Part shown: positions 25,711-33,681 of the stretch, piece after piece
How the letters are laid out: each line of letters begins with the position of its first letter
How positions within the stretch are numbered: position 1 is the stretch's first letter
NCBI GenBank assembly: GCA_041071465.1
Contig: CP163498.1
Span: forward strand, 4,544,001-4,608,000
Reading direction: 5' to 3'
Length of the DNA: 64,000 nucleotides
From: Pseudomonas putida
GTDB lineage: Bacteria; Pseudomonadota; Gammaproteobacteria; Pseudomonadales; Pseudomonadaceae
Translations under genes and position numbers: made by a program
The notes under the pieces: generated by a model
Database searches by the model: none
What the model was told of the DNA's origin: nothing
Seen by the model: the letters and a program-made list of their open reading frames with translations, nothing else

Positions 25711-26229
25711 TCAATGGCCAAGGCCGTCGCCGATGGCGATGCCCCTGGCCCGCATGTCTTCGATCAAGCCGGCGCGCACATGAGGCAGGTTCAGCATACT
25801 TTGCTGGCGCACACGGTGTACTTCCGCGCCGGTATAGGCCGCCCACTGTTCAGGCGAACTGTTACCGGCCATGCCATCGCGCATCAGCAACCAGTTGAGC
25901 AGGTCGGCGATCTGCTGGTCGTTCAGCGCCGACTGGGATATGCCCGGCACCCGCACCAGAAACTCGCGGCCACCGGGCACCCGCAGGAAGTTGCCGACAA
26001 AGCCCTGCATGCGCGGTGTGTCGTTGGCCGCCGAGCCTTCGCCATGGTCACGGTGGCAGCCGGCGCACTGCAATTGGTAGTTCACCGGCACCGAGTAGCC
26101 GGCCTGGGCGATCGGTACCGGTGGTACTTCGTTGCCGGGGGCAGGCCGCTGGTTGGGGTTGGGCAGGGTCCTGGCCTGGGCCACGGGGGCCAGCAGGCAC
26201 AGGAGCAGCAACAGCGTCACACCACGCAT
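25711..26229 (-). CDS. Cytochrome c, last gene of the aromatic amine dehydrogenase operon
   Basis: The 172-residue protein has a signal peptide (MRGVTLLLLLCLLAPVAQA) and one haem motif in NYQLQCAGCHRDHGEG. Further motifs include DTPRMQGFVGNFLRVPGGRE and a C-terminal half without a second haem site. It starts 4 bp after the aauA stop, so it is part of the operon. It is probably an electron acceptor or a maturation partner for the dehydrogenase; Alcaligenes AADH uses azurin, so the role is inferred. The frame extends upstream over aauA, but ATG 26229 precedes the signal peptide exactly. Confidence 0.8.
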   Translation of the reverse strand: MRGVTLLLLLCLLAPVAQARTLPNPNQRPAPGNEVPPVPIAQAGYSVPVNYQLQCAGCHRDHGEGSAANDTPRMQGFVGNFLRVPGGREFLVRVPGISQSALNDQQIADLLNWLLMRDGMAGNSSPEQWAAYTGAEVHRVRQQSMLNLPHVRAGLIEDMRARGIAIGDGLGH

Positions 26230-26233
26230 GGCG

Positions 26234-26755
26234 CTACACCGCCACGCCACGGATGATGGTGACGGTGCAGTTGTAGATCTTCGAGGCTGCACCCAGGCAC
26301 CAGTTGATGTCGTTGTTGTTGAATGGCCGGTACAGCGGCTGTTCATCGTCGTTGCGCGAGCAGGCGCACTGGCCGCAGGCGTGCTTACCGCAGCAGTCGT
26401 TGTACGAGATGATGTAGTTCTTGCCGTCGGCCGGGTTGCGGCAGGTGCCGATCCAGGTCACCAGCGAGGCTTCGGTGCCAGGCGGGCAGGAGGTGATCGA
26501 GCCGCCGCAGCACGAACACAGGAAACCGTCGATCGAACAGTTGCGCCAGTAGTCGCAGCTGGTCGGGTCACCTGGGTCGCCCATCTTCGGCTGCTCGGCG
26601 GCCAATGCCTTGGCGGTGCGGTCGATGGGCAGCAGTACCGGCAGGGCGGCGCCGGCGACGATCAGCGAGCCCAGCCGCGCCAACACTTTGCGCCGCGAAG
26701 TGGTATCGGCGACATGGCGGCTGGAGCGTTCAAACAGTTTGTCGAGAAAACTCAT
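26234..26755 (-). CDS. aauA: Aromatic amine dehydrogenase light chain (TTQ subunit)
   Basis: The 173-residue precursor has a twin-arginine type leader (SRRKVLARLGSLIVAG) and a Cys-rich mature part with 13 cysteines (CDYWRNCSIDGFLCSCCGG, NDCCGKHACGQCACSR). Trp101 (VTWIGTC) and Trp152 (DINWCLG) would form the tryptophan tryptophylquinone cofactor and Asp120 (ISYND) is the catalytic base. With a constant offset of 8 these match Trp109, Trp160 and Asp128 of Alcaligenes AADH. The enzyme oxidises tryptamine, phenylethylamine or tyramine to aldehydes in the periplasm. It sits between aauD and a cytochrome c. Methylamine dehydrogenase is the alternative, less likely given the adjacent FeaR-like and arylacetaldehyde genes. 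Confidence 0.92.
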   Translation of the reverse strand: MSFLDKLFERSSRHVADTTSRRKVLARLGSLIVAGAALPVLLPIDRTAKALAAEQPKMGDPGDPTSCDYWRNCSIDGFLCSCCGGSITSCPPGTEASLVTWIGTCRNPADGKNYIISYNDCCGKHACGQCACSRNDDEQPLYRPFNNNDINWCLGAASKIYNCTVTIIRGVAV

Positions 26756-26769
26756 GGTCGGCTCCGCGG

Positions 26770-27411
26770 TCAGTGCTGCGCGCTGTGCTGGTGGGTGTGG
26801 GCGTGTTCGTGGTCATGGCTGTGCGACGGGTCGCCGTGCAAGTAGTGCTGCAGGCTGGCGCTGCCCAGGTGCAGGGTTTCGAACAGGCTGTCCAGGTGTT
26901 CGCGCGAGTTGACCAGGCCTTTGGCGCGCAGGGTGCCGGCTGCGTCGATCAGTACGGCATAGGGCAGTTTGCCGATCTGGTAGGTCATGCCCACCTCCGG
27001 GCCGACTACGTAGCTGGCTTGCTGCAGGCCGTTGGCTTCGATCAGTGCCTGTTGCTCGGCGAAATCACCGTCGCTGACATAGATCACGTCCAGCGAACCG
27101 CTGTTGTCCCTGGCAATCGATTTCACCGCCGGCAGCAGCGATTTGCACACTGGGCAGCCGGGGGCGAGGAAGAACAGCAACTGCGAGCGTTCGCCGCGGT
27201 AGCCGATGTTCACCGGGCGGCCGTGGCGGTCGGCGGCAGTCACTTGTGGCGCGGGGTCGTTCACGGTGACGCCTTTGTCCACCATCAGCGCGCCGGCCGG
27301 GGCGATGCGCCCGTGCAGCACGCCAATCTGGCGCACGAGGGCCATGACGGTGAAGGCGACTGCGATCAGCAGCAGCCAGAGCAGGATGTTCGATGCGATA
27401 AGCAGTTGCAT
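26770..27411 (-). CDS. aauD: AauD/MauD-like thioredoxin-fold maturation protein with a His-rich tail
   Basis: The 213-residue protein has an N-terminal membrane anchor (NILLWLLLIAVAFTVMAL) and a thioredoxin-like domain with CPVC (FFLAPGCPVCKSLLPAVKS). MauD proteins are needed to form the many disulphides of the light chain in the periplasm. The C-terminus ends in a His-rich stretch (PSHSHDHEHAHTHQHSAQH) that could bind metal; I do not know it as a feature of MauD. It lies 4 bp after aauE and 14 bp before aauA. Confidence 0.9.
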   Translation of the reverse strand: MQLLIASNILLWLLLIAVAFTVMALVRQIGVLHGRIAPAGALMVDKGVTVNDPAPQVTAADRHGRPVNIGYRGERSQLLFFLAPGCPVCKSLLPAVKSIARDNSGSLDVIYVSDGDFAEQQALIEANGLQQASYVVGPEVGMTYQIGKLPYAVLIDAAGTLRAKGLVNSREHLDSLFETLHLGSASLQHYLHGDPSHSHDHEHAHTHQHSAQH

Positions 27412-27415
27412 GGGG

Positions 27416-27952
27416 TTATCTCCCGTTCAATTTGGCAAGACGCGGTTGGTTGGCCAGCAGGCCATCCACCGCGACATGAAGCAGCAGCGCCACGGCTGCC
27501 GCCGCGCTCACCACGAAAATATCCAGCACGCCCAAGGCGCGTTCGGCCACGGGCCATGCGGCAAGGCCGGCGAGCAGGGCGATCACCAGGTTACGCAGCA
27601 GCAACACCGGGCGCAGTGGCTGCGCGGCGCCGGGGCCAGAGCAACCGCAGTCGATGTCACGCCGGCCACGCCAAAGGTTCAGGCCGATGGCGCTGGCGTA
27701 CAGCGCCATCAACAGCGCCACCCCCAGTGCTGCATCGGTGCGCCAGGCGGGTAGCAGCAGGGCCAGGGCCAAGGCCAGCTCGATCAGCGCCAGGCTGGCG
27801 GTGGCGCCTGGCGCCAGCGGAGCCGGCAGCAACTGATAGGCACGCACAATGGCGTTGAACGCGCGCCGGTCACGCAGCTTGTGGCTGGCAGCGCTGGCCA
27901 GCAGTGCGGCGAGTGCGGTGCTGCTGGCAATTACGAGGACAGGGTCGAGCAT
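27416..27952 (-). CDS. aauE: AauE/MauE-like membrane maturation protein
   Basis: The 178-residue protein has four or five hydrophobic segments (LVIASSTALAALLASAA, LALIELALALALLLPAW, ALGVALLMALYASAIGL, LVIALLAGLAAWPVA) and the DCGC motif (RDIDCGCSG) typical of MauE/DoxX-like proteins. MauE is required for making active amine dehydrogenase, probably delivering redox equivalents for disulphide formation across the inner membrane. It follows aauB after 15 bp. Confidence 0.9.
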   Translation of the reverse strand: MLDPVLVIASSTALAALLASAASHKLRDRRAFNAIVRAYQLLPAPLAPGATASLALIELALALALLLPAWRTDAALGVALLMALYASAIGLNLWRGRRDIDCGCSGPGAAQPLRPVLLLRNLVIALLAGLAAWPVAERALGVLDIFVVSAAAAVALLLHVAVDGLLANQPRLAKLNGR

Positions 27953-27967
27953 GGTCCGATCTCCTGC

Positions 27968-29119
27968 TTACCAAGGGGCCAGGGTGAGCACAGGGGTGTC
28001 GGCGATCTGGTCCATCGCGCCGCTGTGCTTGTTGCTGGTGAGGTCGAAGAACTGCACGCCGCCTTCCAGGTCGGTGGCCACCAGGATCGGTGCCTTGTCG
28101 TGGCTGGCTTGCAGGCTCCATACGGGTTTGGGCGAGTCCAGAGTGCCGAGCTTCTTGCCGGTCTTGAGGTCGAACGCCCAGATGGTGGTGCTCGGGTCTT
28201 CCCATTTGCCGTCGGTGTGCTGGTCGTGCATCAGTGCATACAAGCGGTTCAGGCCTGGTGCCACGGCCAGGGCCTGCCAGCCGCCCGGTGCCCAGCCTTG
28301 CTTGCGCTCTTCGTCGCTGACCAGCGACCAGGTGGGCAGCGGCTTGGCCTTGCCGCCCTCGAACGCCACCGGGTACACCTCACCCTGAGTGGTGGTGAAG
28401 TAGTAGGTGTCGCCGTTGGCAATGGCGCGTTCGTTGAGGCGCACCTTGTTCGGGTCGAAGAATGGCGTTTGCGTGCGTGATACTTCCTTGCCTGCGTCAT
28501 CCAGGGTTACTACCAGCAGTTGGCCGTCACCGCACAGGGACGCAAAGCTGCGCTTGCCTACCGGGTAATTGAGCACGCAGCCGCTGATGGGCACTTCACT
28601 GGCGACCTTGCGCGCCTGGGTGTCTACCACGGTGACCGAAGTCGACGGCGTCAGGTTGAAGACGTAGGCCAGCTTGTTGTCGGCGCTGACACCCATGGCG
28701 TACTTCTCGGTCAGGGTCGAGGCGCGCTTGGCAGGCAGCACCACCTCCCAGGTCGGCTGCAGGGTCTGGGTGTCCCAGGCCACCAGCACATCCGTGCGTT
28801 CGCCGTAGGTGCCGCGCGAGTAGAACAGGTTGGCCGAATACAGCGTGCGGTTGTCCGGGCTCAGCGCGGTGGGGGCGACGAAGGCGTTGGTGGTCATGCC
28901 GAGCATGCGCTTGGCCTTGGGGTCCACCACCACCACCTTGCCGGCGATGGGGTTCTTGAAGTCCACATCCAGGATGTAGACCCGGTGAGGGTCTGGCGGG
29001 AACGGCAAGGTGTTGTGGCCGATCTCTTCGGCGGGCAGGTCGGCCCGCACCGCACTGCTGCCTGCCGCCAAGGCCAAGGCCAGGGCTGCCGAGATGCTGA
29101 GCCTGTCGACGCGACGCAT
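27968..29119 (-). CDS. aauB: Aromatic amine dehydrogenase heavy chain
   Basis: The 383-residue protein has a signal peptide (LSISAALALALAAGSSAVRA) and a seven-bladed beta-propeller sequence with the MADH/AADH heavy chain repeats: HRVYILDVDF, GKVVVVDPKAKRMLGMTTN, ALSPDNRTLYSANLFYSRG, RTDVLVAWDTQTL. It forms the alpha subunit of the periplasmic alpha2beta2 dehydrogenase with AauA. It is first in the operon aauB-E-D-A-cyt and divergent from the aldehyde dehydrogenase gene. The leader before its ribosome site (ATAACAACA) is close to a Crc/Hfq motif. Confidence 0.91.
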   Translation of the reverse strand: MRRVDRLSISAALALALAAGSSAVRADLPAEEIGHNTLPFPPDPHRVYILDVDFKNPIAGKVVVVDPKAKRMLGMTTNAFVAPTALSPDNRTLYSANLFYSRGTYGERTDVLVAWDTQTLQPTWEVVLPAKRASTLTEKYAMGVSADNKLAYVFNLTPSTSVTVVDTQARKVASEVPISGCVLNYPVGKRSFASLCGDGQLLVVTLDDAGKEVSRTQTPFFDPNKVRLNERAIANGDTYYFTTTQGEVYPVAFEGGKAKPLPTWSLVSDEERKQGWAPGGWQALAVAPGLNRLYALMHDQHTDGKWEDPSTTIWAFDLKTGKKLGTLDSPKPVWSLQASHDKAPILVATDLEGGVQFFDLTSNKHSGAMDQIADTPVLTLAPW

Positions 29120-29202
29120 TGGCTATCTCCGATGTTGTTATGGTTTGTGCAGAAATCGCAGTCATCGCAGTGTGCCGCCTGGCCAGCAGGGGGGATTTGG
29201 CC

Positions 29203-29232
29203 TGCGTGACATTCTCTTGAGGCTGCCTGACA
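29203..29232. promoter_or_regulatory. Direct repeats in the aauB-aldehyde dehydrogenase gap, possible FeaR site
   Basis: TGCGTGACA (29203-29211) and TGCCTGACA (29224-29232) are 21 bp apart, two helical turns, as is usual for paired AraC-family half sites. They lie in the 202-bp divergent intergenic region. The assignment to the FeaR-like protein is inference. Confidence 0.4.
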
Positions 29233-29321
29233 AAACGCTGCAGAGGGCTGGCAGGCGGGCGGGCAGGCGCTTGAAGATCGGCCCGGCGCCACGTTGGCGC
29301 CGCCATCCAGGAGTGCATGTC

Positions 29322-30808
29322 ATGAGCGATATCCCGCTGTTACCCGCCGTGGTCGAGTTCCTCGCCAGGCCCCATGGCCATTTCATCGAGGGCCGCTACC
29401 AGGCGGGCGAGGCCGGGCCTTCGGTGGACATTCACGACCCGTCCAGCGGCGCGGTCATCAGCCGTGTGGCCGAGGCAAGCGCTGCCGAGGTGGCACGTGC
29501 CGTGCGCAGCGCCCGGCAAGCCTTCAAGGGCAGCTGGGCCGAAGTCTCGCCATACCAGAAAGGCGTGGTGCTGAACCGCCTGGCCGACCTGATAGAGGCC
29601 AATGCCGAAGAGCTGGCGCAGTTGGAAACCCTGTGCTCGGGCAAGTCGATCAACCTGTCGCGCGGGCTGGAAATTGCCCAGAGCGTGGTGTTTTTGCGCT
29701 ACTTCGCCGGTTGGGCGAGCAAGATCACCGGGCAGACCATGACCCCCTCGCTGCCTTCGTTTGGTGGTGAACGTTATACCGCCTTTACCCTGCGTGAGCC
29801 GGTGGGTGTGGTGGCCGGGATCGTGCCGTGGAATTTCTCGGTGATGATTGGCATCTGGAAGATCGCGTCGGCGCTGGTCACCGGCTGCACCATCGTGGTC
29901 AAGCCCAGCGAGTTCACCCCGCTGACCTTGCTGCGCATCGCCGAGCTGGCGGTCGAAGCCGGGTACCGGCCGGCGCGTTCAACGTGGTCAACGGGCGCGG
30001 CCAAGCGGGCCAGATGCTGATCGAGCACCCCGAGGTGGCCAAGGTAGCGTTCACCGGCTCGGTGCCGACCGGCATCGCCGTGGGCAAGGCGGCCATGGCG
30101 GCCAACCTGACCCGCGCCACGCTGGAGCTGGGTGGCAAAAACGCGGCGGCGCTGTTGGCCGACGTGGATGTCGACGGCGCGGTAGCCGGCATCGTGCAAA
30201 CGGCCTATGTGCACCAGGGGCAGGTGTGCGCCTCGCCGGAGCGCCTGTATGTGCACCGCAGCCGTGTGGACGAATTCACGGGCAAGCTGGCTGCAGCGCT
30301 GGGGCAATTGAAGATTGGTTCGGCACTGGACCCAGATGCCCAGTTCGGCCCTTTGGCCAATGCCACGCATCTGCAGAAGATTCTTGGCTTCTTCGAGCGG
30401 GCCCATGCTTCTAACACCGTGGTGTGCGGGGCCAAGGCCGTCGAGCGACCAGGTTACTTCGTCGAGCCCACGGTGGTGCTGGCCAACGACGCCCGCGACC
30501 CGTTGCTGCACGAAGAAACCTTTGGCCCGATCGTGTGCATATTGCCGTTCGATGACGAAGCGCAGTTGCTGGAAATGATGAATGACAGCCCTTACGGGCT
30601 GACCGCCAGCCTGTGGACCAACGACCTGTCCAAGGCTCTGCGCCTGATCCCGCAGATCGAGGCGGGTACGGTGTGGGTCAACATGCACACCTTCCTCGAC
30701 CCGGCGGTACCGTTTGGCGGGACCAAGGCATCGGGGGTAGGGCGTGAGTTCGGCAGTGCGTTCATCGAGGATTACACCGAACTGAAGTCGGTGATGATCA
30801 GGTACTGA
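29322..30808 (+). CDS. Arylacetaldehyde dehydrogenase (FeaB/PadA-like), broken by a 1-base deletion
   Basis: The protein starts MSDIPLLPAVVEFLARPHGH and shows aldehyde dehydrogenase motifs: VGVVAGIVPWNFSVMIGIWK, LELGGKNAAALLADVD with the general-base Glu, and QGQVCASPERLYVHRS with the catalytic Cys. The frame shifts at GGG 29961-29963; one extra G restores EAGVPAGAFNVVNGRG and a 495-residue protein, the size of E. coli phenylacetaldehyde dehydrogenase. It would oxidise indole-3-acetaldehyde or phenylacetaldehyde from the amine dehydrogenase to the acid. It diverges from aauB and shares its control region. It is the link between the amine and IAA halves of the island. Confidence 0.88.
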
Positions 30809-30911
30809 CCTGCCTACTGGCGCGCGCCTGTAAGGTGGGGCGCGCCCGGTTCCATGCAGTGGCGGTGAGTCATGGCGTAGAATTCAGGTTTTACCCGAGC
30901 CTTGCCCCATC

Positions 30912-31406
30912 ATGCTGCCCATCGCGCTGCTGCCAACCACCGCCGACCAGGCCCCGCTGATCCGCAACCTCTACCAGTACTATTCCTATGAGTCGTCCGA
31001 CTGGGAGCAGGAAGATGTCGAGGTGGATGGCCGCTTCTACATCCACGACGAGCACCTGCAACGCTACTGGCAGGACGACGGCTGGGCCGCGTACCTGGTG
31101 CTGGCGGACGGTTTCATCGCCGGCTTCGTGCTGGTGGAGCGCAGCGAACTGCGAGGTATCGATGCACGGGAGCTGGCCGATCTGTTCATCCTGAAAAAGT
31201 ACCGCCGTCAGGGCATTGGCCAAGCGGTGGCGTTGCAGTTGCTGGGCGGCGAGGGTGACTGGCTGCTGCGCTGCTACGCCCAGGACCCGCCCGCCGTGGC
31301 GTTCTGCAAGGCCGTGCTGGCGAACCTGTCGCGCCCGGCACAGGCAATCGCCCTGGACGATGAACCGGACTTGCTCAATTTCCTGGTGAGCGGTGCCCGC
31401 CACTGA
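30912..31406 (+). CDS. GNAT-family acetyltransferase
   Basis: The 164-residue protein (MLPIALLPTTADQAPLIRNL) shows the GNAT pattern, with the acetyl-CoA pyrophosphate loop in LADLFILKKYRRQGIGQAVA. It has no signal or membrane segment. The substrate is unknown. It stands alone between the aldehyde dehydrogenase and a GGDEF-EAL gene. Confidence 0.8.
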   Translation: MLPIALLPTTADQAPLIRNLYQYYSYESSDWEQEDVEVDGRFYIHDEHLQRYWQDDGWAAYLVLADGFIAGFVLVERSELRGIDARELADLFILKKYRRQGIGQAVALQLLGGEGDWLLRCYAQDPPAVAFCKAVLANLSRPAQAIALDDEPDLLNFLVSGARH

Positions 31407-31542
31407 AGGGTGAGAAAGCGACATTTTTGTGAGCCACTTCACAAAATCGTCATGAGCGGCATAATGCCATCAACGCTTTCCAAAACCCGGCCGCCGCAAG
31501 CCGGGGTCCCTTTCATGCGCTTCGAAGGTTCAGGTAAAGTTC

Positions 31543-33639
31543 ATGTCGCTAGCTGCAAACCCCGACATCATGTACCGGCTGTTGATCCAGAGCGTGGTGG
31601 ATTACGCCATCTACCTGCTCACCCCCGAGGGTATCGTCGCCAACTGGAACCCCGGTGCCCAGCGCGCCAAGGGCTACCATGCCGATGAAATCGTCGGCCA
31701 GCATTACTCGCTGTTCTACACCGATGCCGAGCGCGCAGCCGGGTTGCCAGCGCTTAACCTGGAGCAGGCGCGCAGCACGGGGCGTTTTGAAGAAATGGGT
31801 TCGCGCCTGCGTAAAGATGGCTCGGCCTTTCTTGCCCATGTGGTGATTGAAGCGGTGTACGACGATGCCGGGCAACTGGTGGGTTTCGCCAAGGTCACCC
31901 GCGATGTTTCCGAGCGTCATCGCCAGGAACAGGAGTTGTTGCAGGCCAAGGAGCTGGCCGAGCAATACAGCCAGGAAATGGCCAAGCTCTCGCAGTTTCT
32001 TGATTCGGTGATCGCCAACATCCCCGCCAGCGTCATTGTCCAGGACCTGGAAAGCCAGCGCATCTTGCTGGCCAACCAGCAGGCCGAGCGCCTGTTTGGC
32101 GGGCCAGGGCGCAGCATGATTGGCCAGTTGCCCGGCGAATGCTTGGCACCGGCCGCTGCCGATTATCTGGAACAGCAGCTGGCGCGCGGTGCCCGCAGCC
32201 CCAAGGGGCATGCCGCTGAAACGCGTGTCGATACCGCCCGTGGCCCACGCACCTTGCGCAGCCGCACCTTGCTCAGCCAGAACCGCGAGGGCCAGGCCGA
32301 CTACGTGTTGTTCGTAGCCGAAGATGCCACCGAAGAGCTGGCCGCCCATGCGCAGATCCACCACATGGCGCACCACGACGCGCTCACCGGGTTACCCAAT
32401 CGCACGCTGTTCAATGAGCGCCTTCGCCAGGCACTGGTGCGTGGTAGCGAAAACGCCAAGCTGACCGCCGCACTGTGCCTGGACTTGGACAACTTCAAGA
32501 ACATCAACGACTCCCTCGGTCATGCCTTTGGCGACAAACTGCTGCGCGAGTTGGGCAAGCGCCTGCGCCGCGAGTTGCGTGAACACGACACCTTGGCCCG
32601 CTTGGGCGGTGACGAGTTTGCCGTGGTGCTGACGGGCCTGGAGGGGCGGGATGCCGCGTGCAACACCGCGCATCGCCTGATCAACGCCATCAGCCCGCCG
32701 TTCCAGATCGAAGGCCACCAGTTCAGCGTGGGGGTGAGCATCGGCATTGCCATCGCCCCGGATGACAACGACCAGGCCGAGCAGTTGCTGGGCTACGCCG
32801 ACATGGCGTTGTACGAAGCCAAGCGCAATGGGCGAAACCGCTACGAGTGCTTCGACGTCGAATTGGACGTTGCCGCCCGCCAGCGCCGCCTGGTGGAAAC
32901 CGACTTGCGCACCGCGTTGCACCTGGGCCAGTTGCAGTTGCATTACCAGCCGGTGGTCGACCAGCAGACCAGCAGCGTTACCGGTTATGAGGCGCTGCTG
33001 CGTTGGGAGCACCCGACTCGCGGCATGGTCATGCCCATGGACTTCATCCCCATTGCCGAAGAAACCGGACTGATCCATGAACTGGGCAACCGCGCACTCA
33101 ACCTGGCCTGCCAGGAGGCCGCCAGTTGGGACAGTGAGCAGACGGTGTCGGTCAACCTGTCGGCGGTGCAGTTCAAGAACGCCAACCTGGTGCACACCGT
33201 GGCCTTGGCGCTGGCCGACTCGGGCCTGCCGGCGCAGCGACTGGAGCTGGAAATTACCGAGTCGGTATTGCTGGGCAACAGCGAGGAAAACGTGCGTACC
33301 CTGCGTGCGTTGAAAGACCTGGGTGTGTCCATTTCGCTGGACGACTTTGGCACCGGTTACTCATCGTTGGGTTACCTGCGTTCGTTCCCGTTCGACCGGA
33401 TCAAGATCGACAAGTCGTTCGTGCATGACATGTGCGACAGCCGCGAAGCGATGTCGATCATCCGCGCCATTACCGACCTGTCCAACAGTTTGATGATCAA
33501 GACCACGGCCGAAGGTGTGGAGTCGGAGGAACAGATGCGCCGGCTGGCGGCGGAGGGCTGCTCGCACTTTCAGGGCTACCTGTACGGGCGGCCAGCGCCG
33601 GCGAGCGAGCGGTTGAAGCAGGTGGTAACCCTGAGCTAA
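31543..33639 (+). CDS. PAS-GGDEF-EAL cyclic di-GMP protein
   Basis: The 698-residue cytoplasmic protein has a PAS domain (residues about 10-125; ITPEGIVANWN-like LLTPEGIVANWNPGAQRAKG), a coiled linker, a second PAS region (about 150-265), a GGDEF domain (ARLGGDEFAVVL near 355) with an RxxD inhibitory site (REHD) five residues before it, and an EAL domain (YEALLRWEHP near 482, DDFGTGYSSLGYLRSFPFDR). Both catalytic motifs are intact, so it could make and degrade cyclic di-GMP. No transmembrane segments are present, so the PAS domains likely sense an internal redox or ligand signal. Confidence 0.93.
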   Translation: MSLAANPDIMYRLLIQSVVDYAIYLLTPEGIVANWNPGAQRAKGYHADEIVGQHYSLFYTDAERAAGLPALNLEQARSTGRFEEMGSRLRKDGSAFLAHVVIEAVYDDAGQLVGFAKVTRDVSERHRQEQELLQAKELAEQYSQEMAKLSQFLDSVIANIPASVIVQDLESQRILLANQQAERLFGGPGRSMIGQLPGECLAPAAADYLEQQLARGARSPKGHAAETRVDTARGPRTLRSRTLLSQNREGQADYVLFVAEDATEELAAHAQIHHMAHHDALTGLPNRTLFNERLRQALVRGSENAKLTAALCLDLDNFKNINDSLGHAFGDKLLRELGKRLRRELREHDTLARLGGDEFAVVLTGLEGRDAACNTAHRLINAISPPFQIEGHQFSVGVSIGIAIAPDDNDQAEQLLGYADMALYEAKRNGRNRYECFDVELDVAARQRRLVETDLRTALHLGQLQLHYQPVVDQQTSSVTGYEALLRWEHPTRGMVMPMDFIPIAEETGLIHELGNRALNLACQEAASWDSEQTVSVNLSAVQFKNANLVHTVALALADSGLPAQRLELEITESVLLGNSEENVRTLRALKDLGVSISLDDFGTGYSSLGYLRSFPFDRIKIDKSFVHDMCDSREAMSIIRAITDLSNSLMIKTTAEGVESEEQMRRLAAEGCSHFQGYLYGRPAPASERLKQVVTLS

Positions 33640-33645
33640 CCCGAT

Positions 33646-33669
33646 GCGCGGTCGTGCAAGGGACCGCGC
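33646..33669. terminator. Bidirectional hairpin between convergent genes
   Basis: GCGCGGTC and GACCGCGC form a perfect 8-bp stem between the stops of the GGDEF-EAL gene and the aldo/keto reductase gene. Confidence 0.5.
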
Positions 33670-33681
33670 CAGCTTTCAAGG

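Noticed and set aside
26234..29119. Methylamine dehydrogenase (mau) instead of aromatic amine dehydrogenase
   Set aside because: Light-chain residue offsets fit AADH, and a FeaR-like regulator, an arylacetaldehyde dehydrogenase and IAA genes are adjacent; methylamine remains a minor alternative.
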